NCBI GenBank assembly: GCA_017311185.1
Contig: JAESUZ010005169.1
Location: 237,001 to 301,000, forward strand
Reading direction: 5' to 3'
DNA from: Proteles cristata cristata
Lineage: Eukaryota > Chordata > Mammalia > Carnivora > Hyaenidae
DNA: 64,000 nt
Part shown: positions 10,198 to 21,218 of the stretch, one piece after another
How positions within the stretch are numbered: position 1 is the first letter of the stretch
How the letters are laid out: the number at the start of each line of letters is the position of its first letter
Notes under the pieces: model-generated
Databases searched by the model: none
The model's input: only the letters and a program-made list of their open reading frames with translations
Told to the model about the DNA's origin: nothing
Position numbers and translations under genes: made by a program

Positions 10198-11610
10198 AAC
10201 ATTATTTTTTTTAACTTTTTAAAATTTGGGCCATCCTGTATACGTGTAATTTTGTCTTGTTAAAGAGGAAGAAAGGATGTATGTTGTACTGTACCTGTGA
10301 ATGTTGACACAGTTTTGATTCATTTGACAAGGCTGTAATTTTAGAATATGTTTAAAGCAATGAAAACTGGCCATTACCACAGCCAGAAGTTTTATGAGAT
10401 TAACATTTCTGTTGAGAAGCTTTTAAGCAAAGTACTGTATTCATGCATGAAAATGACAGAGATGGTAACGCTTCATTTAGTTTAAGGAAACGGGCAGAGT
10501 TTAGTAAATGCTGTTGCAGAGATCTGATTTCCCTGAATGCCTTCGTGTTAGTGGTGACCAGTTCACCACATAATTGTGAAAGCCCAGAGGCCCAGTGGCA
10601 GCCACTGTTCAAGGACACCATGCCGCCTTCTAACCCTGGGATGGAGAATCCTGCCGACGTGAAAACCTCATGTTCAGAGAACACCTGCTTTTAGCCGATG
10701 AAACTGCTGGTTTTGTTTTCTCATCGAAGTTTTTTGTACAATCATTTGAATATTTTACAGTCATTTGTAAACTTTAAAAGTGGCTTCTAAAGAGCAAAAG
10801 CATAAACTCCCCTCCCCCTCCCTGGATGTAATCAGTTATGGTATCTGAAGGGTAATTTTATCTTGGGAGAGACAATGGTCACATGGGTGGTCCTTTAAAT
10901 GAGGGCCTGATACATTGTTTTTCCCAGATTGCAGTTACTTACAACTTCTACGGGGAGCATTCATAGATTTGTCTCCAGAAGTAGGAGTAGAATTATTTTT
11001 GTTGACCATTAGTGTCCTGTTCATTTTCTTGTACTATAATTGATTGAGAGGAAATTGTTCTATAATTGGAACAGATACTCTCCTTTTTCTTGCAATCTTT
11101 AAAAATACGTGAATCTAAAATTCATTAGCTTAACCCCTCACAGTGACTTTTAAGCAAAGATTTAAGCTTTTCTTTTCAGTGAATCTCTCTGCTAGAAGGA
11201 AGTAGCTGTGAGGAATTTAATCAAGGAAATCCATTAATTTCTACATGTGGAAATGTTTTGTTTTGGATGTTGTATCTTTTTTTTTTATATCTAAGTACTC
11301 AATATTTTTTCCTGAAGAAACCACTGTGTAAAAAACAAATTTTAGTTTTGAATGAGATCATTTCAAAGAACTATGAAGATTTGAAGTTTTAATTTTTATA
11401 ATCACCTATAAAATATTCTCTTTATATTTCTGTTGATAAGTAAATTTTGTACTGATTAAGTAAAATATTTGAATTGATAAAGAGTAAAATGAAAGATACA
11501 TCTGATTCTAAACCTTAGACATTGGTACCAGTTTCCCAGAGGAAAATGTGGGGTAACTTTGTTCTGTATGGTGAGGTTTAGGAATGGTGGGTGAAGGATA
11601 TCCCCATATA

Positions 11611-11616
11611 AATAAA
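11611..11616 (+). promoter_or_regulatory. Internal AATAAA hexamer in NEK7 3' UTR
   Basis: Canonical hexamer followed within 30 bases by AATGTGCAATGATTGTAAA, a weak GT-rich downstream element. Possible alternative 3' end about 400 bases before the distal one. Confidence 0.4.
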
Positions 11617-11975
11617 ATGCTCAACAATGTGCAATGATTGTAAATTTAGTAAGATATTACCGCCATTACATGGATGCTTTACCATTCTACGTAGTACCTA
11701 TTACAAAACACCTTTCTTGTATCAATATACTTCAGGTGTTGCTGTTAACATTTACATGATATTTATTTTAACCAAAATGTTATTCATATTAAATGTTTTT
11801 TCTTTAAAATGAATATATTATGTTCATAACCCATAAAAGCATAATTATCCTGTCTCATATTTCAATAGTACTGTAATATGGACTTCTTTTGTGAAATACT
11901 TTTATTTTGTTATGCTTCAAATACACATACTAATAAGATTCTGTTGTTAGCTTTGAAAATTGTATAATATCCTAA

Positions 11976-12011
11976 AATAAAAATATAAAATTAAAAAATG
12001 AATACAATAAA
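11976..12011 (+). promoter_or_regulatory. NEK7: Distal tandem poly(A) signals, likely main NEK7 3' end
   Basis: Two AATAAA hexamers (11976-11981 and 12006-12011) are followed by TGTTTAGGTATCTGTGATTT and a T-run at about 12030-12036, a good cleavage and CstF context. Cleavage is expected near 12025-12035. This position fits the expected NEK7 3' UTR length. Confidence 0.7.
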
Positions 12012-12030
12012 ATGTTTAGGTATCTGTGAT

Positions 12031-13109
12031 TTTTTCCCCCCTAGAGTCTACCATTGTTTATTTCACTTAACACTTAACCTACAGAAAAAACAGTTCTTAG
12101 TCATTTCTAGGACTTTATCATTTTGGGAGAAGCCTAAGAAATAACAATCAAGGATGATAATGGAGCTCGTGTAAGTATGTAGTAAAATAGTGAGGCACAC
12201 CTTCACACGTACCTACTCTGTTCGGTACATCATTTTCTGTTGTTGAATAGAAAACTTTTTCTAAAATTATAAAACTCTAAGTCCAAAATTTAGGCAACAG
12301 ATTCCGTTCCTGTCACTGTAATAAGTTGCTAACAATATTAGAGGTAGTTTGAATGTTCTTTTCACATAAAAAGTGAAGATTACTTTTTACACTTGGAAAT
12401 GTTGAGGCTACAAGATCTTTATGGAGTAAAATCCACTGGCAGATGGTGGAGTGATGGGTTACCTTTCACATGAGGATCACATTCCAAATGGATTATGGTG
12501 AAGAGTAGCTAATTTTGTAATCTGTGACTTGTATTACAGAAATTTTTGTCTGATTAAGGGTGTGTGTGCATGTGTGCACACACCTAATTGTATCATAATA
12601 GATTTTAGCCACAAGAAAGTGTTGGACTAGTTATAAATTTTATTTCAAAAGGGTGGTGGTTAATTAGAAAAGTCAGTACTGGGTGTATATATTTAATGTA
12701 TTATTAATTGGTGCAGCTATATTTACCACCAAATTGGTGCAAAAGGCTGACATCTGCAATGAAACCCTTAACAAAAAACTTCCACAGAGTTGTTCCGTTA
12801 TCTATTTTTACTTACATGTGAGTCTCTCGTACAATTAATGATGAACTAAAACAGACTCGTCAGATTAATTATCAAAGAAAGATGCAAAAGTTTGTGATGT
12901 GTGTTTTATCTTTTGACTGAGAAATTTATTTGAAGGAATTTCTGGTTTTCTTACTTGTTCACTTGGGTCTCTAAATCTAATTTTAAAAATAAGATAGAAC
13001 AAAATTTTAAAGGTAGTCTTTGTGACCAGCGTTTTTAACTAAATTATTTTCACCATGAGTGGTACGATGTATAAAAGTCATCTTTTCCACTCCTTTCTAG
13101 AAGCATAAT
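12031..13109. other. Unique sequence just downstream of NEK7
   Basis: AT-rich and repeat-free by eye. A small hairpin-forming GT/AC element, GGTGTGTG...CACACACC, lies at 12559-12584. No exon or promoter recognised. Confidence 0.5.
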
Positions 13110-13265
13110 CCTATGGATAAATTATTTAATTTCTCCAGTCCTTTTTCAAGTGTAAGCTAGGAGTATAAATTCCTGACTCTACAAGAGAATTAAATTATAA
13201 TACCATTTATAATGGACCGGATGTGATGCCTGGTACCACTCAGGTGCCTGCTCAACATCACTGTT
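13110..13265 (-). mobile_element. MIR, antisense
   Basis: Reverse MIR pattern: GGATAAATTATTTAATTTCTCCAG, AGTATAAATTCCTGACTCTACAAGAG, then a degenerate GATGCCTGGTACC. Confidence 0.6.
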
Positions 13266-13334
13266 ACAGTGTAGCATTGCAGTCAGTGTAGAGAAGAATG
13301 TGCATACTTCTTTGGCTACAGCTTCATCTAGTTA

Positions 13335-13735
13335 TGCTTTGTTCTCTCCATTCTAGTCCCGCTTCACTGGTTTCTTAAAGGCCCCAAGCTCTTCTCTTTC
13401 TCACCTTTGGACCAGTACAGTTCAAATAACTCTTCCCTTTGGGCTATAAAAAAAGAAAAAATCCTGCCAATCTTTCATGGCTGATGTTAAATACACTCTC
13501 TCAAGAGCCACCCAGACTGCATCCTGTACTTTTCCTTCTGGTGCCTTCCCCAACTGTAGCCACATGGTTACTTAGGTGATTCTTTGTTTACTTTCAGTCT
13601 CCCTACTAGATCCTAAATGCTAGATGGACAAGTAGTTCCTGTGCTGTTCAGTGTGATGTGTAACACTTAACACAATGCCCTGTTGGTAGTCACTCAACTT
13701 ATTTTTGTTGAATTAATAAAGATCATCATGTTGTA
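13335..13735 (+). mobile_element. L2 3' region
   Basis: L2-type text: CCCCAAGCTCTTCTCTTTCTC, CTCTCAAGAGCCACCCAGACTG, CTTCCCCAACTGTAG, then ACACTTAACACAATGCCCTG, GTAGTCACTCAAC and TTGTTGAATTAATAAAG at the end. Confidence 0.65.
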
Positions 13736-14169
13736 AGTGGAGCTGAGCACTTCAGGGGACTGTGCATAGATGCAAAACAACAAAAAACAGGAGAGGCTAG
13801 GGCAAGTAAGGGGGTAAGAAAAGCAAAAACAAGCAGATGCTGAAGAAAAATTTTAAGTTCTAAGTTGCCATAAATTACCAAAAGTTGGAGATAGTAAGGA
13901 CTGAGATCTGGCTCCTGGACTTAATGAGGAAGTCCTGGTAAAGTCCATGTTCAATAGGAGACTGGAGTGTGAAACAAATTTGGGTAAAAATGAAAATGAT
14001 GACAATGCTAAATGAAGGAAAACTAGATGGTAGCCAGAAGTAGTCCTAGCTTAATCTTTAAGATAAAGTGGACTTAAAATGGTTTGAAAATTAAGAGAAG
14101 TAGCACATGGAGAAGAAACAAGGTATCAGATGGGAGGTACAGAAGGTGGTAAGAGGAGGAGGTCCACAG
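13736..14169. other. Purine-rich unclassified sequence
   Basis: No firm match. Purine-rich text such as AGGAAGTCCTGGTAAAG may be more antisense L2, as the next entry suggests. Confidence 0.35.
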
Positions 14170-14450
14170 AGAGGATTTTTCCATTGAAAGTCCACAAATA
14201 TTTATCACATATCCTCATATATTAGACACTATAGACAGTCTGGAGAAAAATGTCTCTTGTTTTCGTAGATACAAAATCTACTTAGGAAGAAAGGCATCTA
14301 CAGAAATAGAAATATATAAATGCAAGTTATGAGGGCTATGGAGGGAAAGAGACACTGAGGATGTGACATTGATGTAAAATGACATAAATGATGATAAGGA
14401 GCCAAGGGGACAGTCCTGCTGGTGGAGGAGGAATGCTGTGGCAGGCAGCT
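14170..14450 (-). mobile_element. L2 fragment, antisense
   Basis: Reverse L2 order is visible: CCACAAATATTTATCACATATCC, ATTAGACACTATAGACAGTC, AATCTACTTAGGAAG, TATATAAATGCAAG, TTATGAGGGCTATGGAGGG. Confidence 0.6.
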
Positions 14451-14467
14451 GGGCTATCTGAGAGGCT

Positions 14468-14490
14468 ACCTGGGGGTGGGGGTGGGGATG
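14468..14490 (+). other. G-rich tract
   Basis: GGGGGTGGGGGTGGGGATGG has three G-runs plus a shorter one. A G-quadruplex is possible but incomplete by the strict four-run rule. Confidence 0.35.
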
Positions 14491-15515
14491 GAGTAGTGCA
14501 GCAAGGTGGATTTAGAAACACACATTTTCTCTATATTTGTGATAATCAGTAATATAAAGGTAATAATGCAATAGTAATATAGTTAGTAATATAAAAATGC
14601 ATGATAGTCAAGAATTAAAGAATACCTGGAAATAATTGTGCAAGAAATGTGCAGAGCCTACGTGAAGGAAATTACAAAATCTTGTTGAAAAAGCAAACTA
14701 AAATTTTGAGGAACACAAAGCAAAATCTGAACAAATAGAACAAGAGGGTGTATTCCACATAGGAAGATCTGTGTAATTTTAGTTATGTAGTGTTGATCTG
14801 AATCTCATCTTTTTTTTTTTTTTTTTTTGGAACCAGATAAAAAGATGTCAAAGTTCACATGGAAAAATGAAGAAAAATCTCCAAGAACATTGAAAACAAT
14901 AGACTGCTCTTGTCTTACCAAGTAGTAAAACTTACCATAAACGTACTTTAATTAGACAGTGTGGTATTGGCAAAGGATCAAGGAAATAGAGTGGTGGGAT
15001 AAAATAAGAAGGTAAAATACACAAAGAAAGATGTGAAAGAGTATGACTTCTATCTACAGGAAAGTATGTTTTATTAAATAAAAGGTTCTAGAACTATCCA
15101 CTGGGTAAAAACAAAGATTCTAATTCACACTATATAGAAAGGTAAATACCAAAAGAATTGATCTAAATAAGGAAGAAAAGACAGAGATGAAGGGAGGGAG
15201 GAGGGAAGGAAGAGTTAGGAGAAATTTAGAATACATAACCTTGGGAGTGGGTGACCTGTATAATCTAGACAAGAAACTGAAAAGGGGGAAATAGGCATAT
15301 TGGGCCACTTAAATAATTGGCAATGGATACCCCATGTTAACATACACCATAAACCAAATACAAATAAAAACCTGGAAATCACACACAAGTAAATACCTTC
15401 AACTTGTTAAGCAAAATTATTAAGTAAAAATGCAAGCAAATAGGAAAAAGAGGAGGAAAAAAGAACAAAGGATATAAACAGGCAATTCACAGCAGAAGAA
15501 AATCAATAGTCAATA

Positions 15516-15736
15516 ATAGAGGGCACCTGGTGGCTCAGTCAGTTAGGCATCTGACTTTGGCTCAGGTCATGATCTCGTAGTCTGTGCTTTTCAGCCCCGC
15601 ATTGGGCTCTGTGCCTACAGCTCAGAGCTTGGAACCTGCTTCGAATTCTGTGTCTCCCTCTCTCTCTGCTCCTCCCCCTCTCGCACTCTGTCTCTCTCTC
15701 AAAAATAAATAAATATTAAAACAAAACATTTTTTTA
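15516..15736 (+). mobile_element. Feliform SINE nested in L1M
   Basis: Complete SINE with TSD AATAGTCAATA (15505-15515 and 15737-15747). The B box is decayed (CTTTTCAGCCCCG), so this is an older copy. Confidence 0.92.
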
Positions 15737-16224
15737 AATAGTCAATAGCAAAAGAAGTCAGCCAATTTTAACATGAAAAGTAGGTATCCGGTGCTAGAGA
15801 AGAGGCAGCAATTGAACTCTTCTAATTGTTATTGGCAGTGTGAATTACCATTAATCTTAAAAAGTAATCTGGGGGGGAACTGTTAAATAAATGCATATAT
15901 TCACTTTGACACACAATTTCCATTTGAAGAATCTTCTACAGAAACAAAAGTAGCAGTTTTATAAAGATTATTTCTATTTATCTGTATTTACACAAAGATG
16001 TTTGTTGCAGCATAGTGTATCATGGAAAAAGAACGAAGAGAATATCTGTGAATAGGTCATAAATTATGTCACACTCATACTACTATTAATAAAATGATGG
16101 GCTTGGTTTTATATTTTTTTCATGAATCCATGATGCTTCTGTCCCTTGACAATGGGAGTTCCAAATCAATGGTATGGTGGTTCAATTAAAAACAAAAAAC
16201 AACCTATAAGAGTGCATATGTTTG

Positions 16225-16439
16225 GGGGCACCTGGGTGGCTCAGTCAGTTGGGCAGCCAACTTTGGCTCAGGTCATGATCTCACGGTTTGTGGATTTGAG
16301 CCCCATGTCGGGCTCTCGTGCTGACAGCTAGCTCAGAGCCCTGGAGCCTGTTTCAGATTCTGTGTTTCCTTCTCTCTCTAACCCTCCCCTGCTCACACTG
16401 TCTCTCTCCATCTCAGAAATAAAACATTTTTAAAAAATG
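16225..16439 (+). mobile_element. Feliform SINE nested in L1M
   Basis: TSD GTGCATATGTTTG / GTGCATATATTTG (16212-16224, 16440-16452; one mismatch). Head GGGCACCTGGGTGGCTCAG, tail AGAAATAAAACATTTTTAAA. Confidence 0.93.
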
Positions 16440-16800
16440 GTGCATATATTTGTATATACGTTCATATGAACATGGAGAAGCTGAGGAAAGACACAAACCA
16501 AGCTATTTAACTTCGGATATCCTGTGAGTATGGACGGCAAAGATAGTTAAGCCAATATAATTATAATTCTTCCTTATACCTCTTTATAGTTTTCTTTTGT
16601 TAAGTACAAAAGCATGGAGATTTTTCCTACTTGAAATAACTTTATGTTGAGTAAATACATATTTTTAAACTTTTAACTTGCAAATAATTTCAAACTTACA
16701 GAAAAATTGCAAGTTTAGCACAAAGAACTGAGGAATTCTTCATCTATGTTTCTTATTTTGCCTCATTTGCTTTGTTATTGTTTTTTTATTATTCTTTATT

Positions 16801-16878
16801 GTTTTTTTATTGTGTTTTGTTGTTTGTTTTGTTTTTTAGAGAGCTAGCGCACAAGCCAGGGAGAGGAGCAGAAGGGGG

Positions 16879-16919
<41 letters not shown>

Positions 16920-17040
16920 TAAGCAAGCTCCATGCTCAGCACAGAGCCTAACATAGGACTCAATTCCATGACTCTGGGATCATGACCTGAGCTGAAATCA
17001 AGAGTTAGGTCCTCAACAGACTGAGCCACCCAGGCGCCCC
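16801..17040 (-). mobile_element. Feliform SINE, antisense, nested in L1M
   Basis: The head GAGCCACCCAGGCGCCCC ends at 17040. Middle CCATGCTCAGCACAGAGCC; GA-rich zone expanded into a microsatellite. The tail side is T/G-rich and merges with the host T-run. Confidence 0.88.
16880..16916 (+). repeat. (GA)n microsatellite
   Basis: About 18 GA units inside the SINE, preceded by eight Gs. Likely polymorphic. Confidence 0.93.
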
Positions 17041-17840
17041 TATTATGATTTCTTTCAAATCTCTATAAATAGATAGACTTCTTCTGAGCCAGCTGAAAGT
17101 AAGTTGCAAACATGATGCTTATTACCCCCAAATATTTGAGTGTTGCTTTCCTAAGAGACAAAGACCTCTCCTACAAAACCAAGGTACAACCATAACAATC
17201 AGGAAAGAAATATTAATTCATTACTATATCTAACCTACAAATCACATTCAAATTTCACCAATTGCTCTTTAGAGTAAAAATTATTTTCTTCGTTTTCACC
17301 CAGAATCTAAGCAATTTAGTTGTCACATCTTTCTCGTCACCTTCACGTGAGAACAGTTCCTCAGTCTATTCTTTGTTTTTCATGACCTTGACATTTTTGA
17401 AAAGTACAAACCAGTTATTTCGTAGAATGACCTTTAATTCAGGTTTTTTCTGATGTTTCCTCATGAATTAGAATATTACCGAAGCAATGCCAAGTTTATC
17501 TGCATGTAACACATCATGAAGCAAGAATGTCAATTTGTCCATTACTTTCGGTGCAAATTTTGATCATTCTTAAATTGCTGACCTAAACTATAAAGTTATT
17601 ATTGTGTTTTACTTCGTAAGGAATAGTAGGTAGTAGGTCGGTATTTTGAGAATATGTAAATACCATGTTGTCTCCTTGTTGTAGCATCCACTGAGGATTC
17701 TTACCTGTTTTAGTTATTACTTTGATGGTTACCAGATGATGACTTTCCCATTGTCATTCCTTCTACATGTATTAGCCGGCATGCTACTGCAAGGAGTGAC
17801 TTCTCCTCCAAGTTAGTTTTTTTATTCCTTTATCAAATTT

Positions 17841-18744
17841 TAACTCTTATCTGACAGTGGGAAACCTGGCTCACACTAGCAATATTTACTCATTCCCACT
17901 CTTTGAGACCAGTGGGAATGATCCCACCAACCACCTCCTTGGCTCTGACTGCCCCCTTGAGCAGGGCTTCTGGGCTTCCACCACCTGCTCTGTCCCCTGC
18001 GGGTCCTGACGGCCTCCTCAGCCCAAACTTCCTCTGAAGCTCCAGTCTCACAGATGGCTCCTGCCTCGTCCGTCTCAAAGGAAGACACTGAGAATCAAAC
18101 ACAGCCACTGAGGGCATGTATTGTAAACTTCACCTATGTGACACTATTGTCTCAATAATGGCTGCAGTAGAAGATAGGCTGGCAGCTTGTGAGGATGGGA
18201 ATAAAAGCGTCCAACACGGAAGGCTAATCGGAGTACTTTTCTCCTTGCTTCAGTCCGCTATTCAGCGAGAATCCAGAGTTCACTGCGCTATGGGGTGGGT
18301 CATTTCAGTGTCCAAAGGATGTGGCCGAATGGACTTCTTCCCTGAAAGACCGTAGTGTGAGGGCTCAGAAAGGACTGTGACCTCTCCAAAGGCAACATGA
18401 GGGAACAGGATGGGGAAGGGTCTGGGAAGTTCAAGAAATAAATGTCTCTGCAGTTTTGCCTAAAGCTGTGATGAAGATAACCTAAGTACCTGACATGGAG
18501 GCACTTAATATTTTTCAATAAATACATGGACGAATGAATGACATACTGAAAGCTTCTGCCAATCAAATTTGCCTGATTAACAATGCATTAGGAATATATG
18601 TTATGGGCTAATGTCTATATTTTTATCATTTACTTCTATATCCTCAAGAGCCTGAAATGTGTGTTCAAATACCTCAATCATTGAAATACACTCTTTGCAT
18701 CATGTCCAAGATCTATGTATGTGTTTGATGCTATAGGCTATTTA
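17841..18744. other. Unique block with a GC-rich patch
   Basis: About 17880-18420 is richer in GC and CpG than its surroundings (GTCCTGACGGCC, CGTCCGTCTC, AACACGGAAGG, CTATTCAGCGAGAATCC). Overlapping open frames of 61-88 codons occur on both strands with no recognisable product. The remainder is AT-rich. Confidence 0.5.
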
Positions 18745-19440
18745 AATAATGCACTTTTTAAAAATTTTTTTTAAACTTAATTTTTTAAATTTACATCCAA
18801 GGTAGTTAACATATAATGCAACGATTATTTCAGGAGTAGATTCCTTAATGGCCCTTCCCCATTTAGCCCATCCCCCCTCTCACAACCCCTCCAGTAACCA
18901 TCTGTTTGTTCTCCATATTTAAGAGTGTCTTATGTTTTTGTCCCCTCTCTGTTATGTTATTTTTGCTTCCCTTCCCTTCTGTTCATCTGTTTTGTATCTT
19001 ATAGTCCCCATATGAGTGAAGTCATATGACATTTATTTTTCTCTGACTACTTTCGCTTAGCATAATACACTCTAGTTCCATATGGCAAGATTTCAGTCTT
19101 TTTGATTGCCGAGTAATACTCCATTGTATATATATATACATACCACATCTTCCTTATCCATTCATCCATCAATGGACATTTGGGCTCTTTCCATACATCG
19201 GCTATCATTGATAGCGCTGCAGTAAACATTTGGGTGCATGTGCCCCTTCGAAACAGCACACCTGTATCCCTTGGATAAATACCTAGTGGTGCAATTGCTG
19301 GGTCTTAGGGTAGTTCTATTTTTAATGTTTTGAGGAACCTCCAGACTGTTTTCCAGAGTGGCTGCACCTGTTTGCATTCCCACCAGCAGTGCAAAAGAGA
19401 TCCTCTTTCTCCGCATCCTCATCAACATCTTTTGTTGCTT
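18745..19440 (-). mobile_element. Carnivore L1 3' end with ORF2 terminus, antisense
   Basis: Starts TTAAATTTACATCCAAGGTAG and runs through the L1 3' UTR into the end of ORF2. The reverse-strand translation of about 19060-19200 contains WKEPKCP...EWIRKMWYVYIYTMEYYSAIKK, the conserved ORF2 C-terminal segment. Frames are broken by stops and shifts. It is better preserved than the L1M copies, so younger. Truncated to about 700 bases. Confidence 0.92.
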
Positions 19441-19599
19441 GATAAACAATGTATTTTATTATGAAAATGGAGAAACGAGTAATTTGGAGACACGTCTCCA
19501 TTTTAATAGTTGGATGAGTCCTAGATCCAGATAAACAAAATTCATTTCTATGTACCTTGCATTTATCAAATATTTAAAATAAGTCTGACATTATGCTCC

Positions 19600-19850
19600 T
19601 TGTTTTCCCCAGCCTTTCTTAACATTCCTGATCGTTGAAATACTATCTCTTAAGACACCATACTTCCCCTTTATGGCATGCACCACTCTTGTAATGAAAT
19701 ATTCTGTCATTAGTTTGTGTCTGCTTTTCACACAAAGTTCTAAGCTCCCTAATGGCTGAGGCAATGTCTGTCATGATTATTGCTACGTCCCCAATGCTTG
19801 CAAAGCACCTAGAACATAGTAAGTATCCAATAAATACTTGTTGAATGAAT
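19600..19850 (+). mobile_element. L2 3' end
   Basis: AGTTCTAAGCTCCCTAATGG, AATGCTTGCAAAGCACCTAG, AACATAGTAAGTATCC, AATAAATACTTGTTGAATGAA is the typical L2 terminus. Confidence 0.7.
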
Positions 19851-19884
19851 ATGTACATACATGGACTCACTTGTATGTAGTTTC

Positions 19885-20000
19885 TAATATTCCCCTGAGA
19901 TTGATGTCATTGCCCCTATTGAGCAGTTGAGAAAACTGAGGCCCAGATAAGATAAAGTGTTTTCCCAAGGTCACTGAAAAAGTCAGATTTTATTTTAGTT
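19885..20000 (+). mobile_element. MIR core
   Basis: CATTGCCCCTATTGAGCAG, TTGAGAAAACTGAGGCCCAG and TTTTCCCAAGGTCACTGA match the MIR core in sense orientation. Confidence 0.75.
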
Positions 20001-20389
20001 TTTCTGCTCAGTCTCATGCTGTCAAGTTGACTACAGAGGAATTTTCTGAGAAAATCTAGAATTGGCATTCAAGAGCTAAAGTAGAGATGAGTTTAAGAAG
20101 TTTGTTTTATTCATTGTCCCTCTCTTATTGGTGGATTGGTGACAGGGACAGTCAGCAAACACAAATGTAAGGAAAGCTTGCCTGCTCAACCAGTATGTTG
20201 GATGCAGCACTTGATCAGTGAATGACCTGGAGGTAGAGAAGTGGTGGCTCTAACATTAAGTTAGTAGTAGAAAAGGGAATTGAGAAGAAAGCTCAGTAAG
20301 GAACTTCTTTATCACCCCACAAAGATCTTTGTTAATGGCAATCAAAAAGATGGAAAAACAGAGTGTGTTTGCATTTAATCTGTATTCAC

Positions 20390-20529
20390 TAGAGAGATTC
20401 TAAGTGCTAGATGATCCTTAAACGCATCCTCTGTATTATTTATTTGAATTGTCTTAATTATGTAAGTAGTTATCAATATTATCTTCAATTTTATTTTTTT
20501 AATTTTTTAAAATGTTTTTATTTATTTCT

Positions 20530-20561
<32 letters not shown>

Positions 20562-20830
20562 CAGCGTGAGCAGGGGAGGGTCAGAGAAAGAGGGAGACAA
20601 CAGAATCTGAAACAGTCTCCAGGCTCTGAGCTGTCAGCACAGAGCTTGACAGAGGGCTTGAACCCATGAACCGCAAGATCATGACCTGAGCCGAAGTTCG
20701 CCGCTTAACCGACTGAGCCACCCAGGCACCTCTATCTTCAATTTTAATAAGCTATCAAATTAAGCTCAAAATGTTGACTTGTCCAAGGTCACACAGCCTG
20801 GAAGTGGTGAGAGGAAGTGATCTCCTGTCC
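20390..20830 (+). mobile_element. MIR split by a SINE
   Basis: The left part (CATCCTCTGTATTATTTATTTG, TAAGTAGTTATCAATATTATC) and right part (GACTTGTCCAAGGTCACACAG, CCTGGAAGTGG) form one MIR when the SINE at 20494-20732 is removed. Confidence 0.6.
20494..20732 (-). mobile_element. Feliform SINE, antisense, nested in MIR
   Basis: TSD TATCTTCAATTTTA is perfect (20480-20493, 20733-20746). A (GA)n run of about 13 units lies at 20530-20560. Head AGCCACCCAGGCACC. Confidence 0.94.
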
Positions 20831-20975
20831 ATGATGTACTCAGAGCAAATACTTTTGGGGAAAACCAATGCATGAAAAATGTTAGGAAGGCCAGGAAATG
20901 GGGGATTTGGGAAAGAACATAGGGATGTTGATTAAAGTTCCAGGGAATTGGTTCATTTAAAAGGACAACGGTTCT

Positions 20976-21203
20976 GGGATGCCCGAGTGCCTCAGTCGGT
21001 TAGGCATCCAACTCTTGGTTTTGGCTCCGGTCATGATCTCGTGGTTGAACGACATCAAGCCCCACATCTGGCTCTGCACTGGCAGTGTGGAGCCTGCTTG
21101 GGACTCTTTGTCTCCCTCTCTCTCTCCCCACACCCCTCTCCATTCGCGCTTTGTTTCTCTCAAAATAAATAAATAAACTTTAAAAAATTAATTAAAAAAA
21201 TAT
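20976..21203 (+). mobile_element. Older carnivore SINE subfamily
   Basis: TSD AAGGACAACGGTTCT / AAGGACAATGGTTCT (20961-20975, 21204-21218). Differs from the common copies: CAACTCTTGGTTTTGGCTC after the A box, GGGACTCTTTGTCTCC and CTCAAAATAAATAAATAAAC tail. Confidence 0.92.
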
Positions 21204-21218
21204 AAGGACAATGGTTCT

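Larger units (their letters stand above)
9098..12030 (+). other. NEK7: NEK7 3' UTR
   Basis: About 2.9 kb of AT-rich sequence follows the stop codon and runs to a tandem poly(A) signal at 11976-12011. Human NEK7 also has a 3' UTR of nearly 3 kb, as I recall. No SINE or L1 copy was seen in it. A more GC-rich, CpG-containing island lies at about 10440-10690, and open frames there on both strands are treated as chance. ATTTA motifs and T-rich runs are frequent. The 3' end is inferred from signals, not from transcript data. Confidence 0.8.
14640..16640 (+). mobile_element. Ancient L1M ORF2/3' UTR remnant
   Basis: Sense-strand L1 text is recognisable despite heavy decay: AAAGTTCACATGGAAAAATG, AGACAGTGTGGTATTGGCAAAGG, AGGCAATTCACAGCAGAAGAAA, AATCTTCTACAGAAAC, TTTGTTGCAGCATAGTG, and a late GAACATGGAGAAGCTGAGG. 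All frames are broken. Two SINEs (15516-15736 and 16225-16439) are nested in it. Confidence 0.65.
16650..17840 (-). mobile_element. L1M 3' UTR, antisense, interrupted by a SINE
   Basis: Reverse L1M 3' UTR text on both sides of the SINE: AATTTCAAACTTACAGAAAAATTGC (about 16685), then AAAGTAAGTTGCAAACATGATGC, ACCAATTGCTCTTTAGAG, CATGACCTTGACATTTTTG, CGTAGAATGACC, TTTCCTCATGAATTAGAATATTACC, CCATCCACTGAGGATTCTTACC-like text and CCTTCTACATGTATTAGCCGG. Old and decayed. Confidence 0.7.

Noticed and set aside
19047..19449. Reverse-strand frames containing an L1 ORF2 C-terminal segment
   Set aside because: Degenerate L1 remnant, broken and 5'-truncated; not a functional reverse transcriptase gene.
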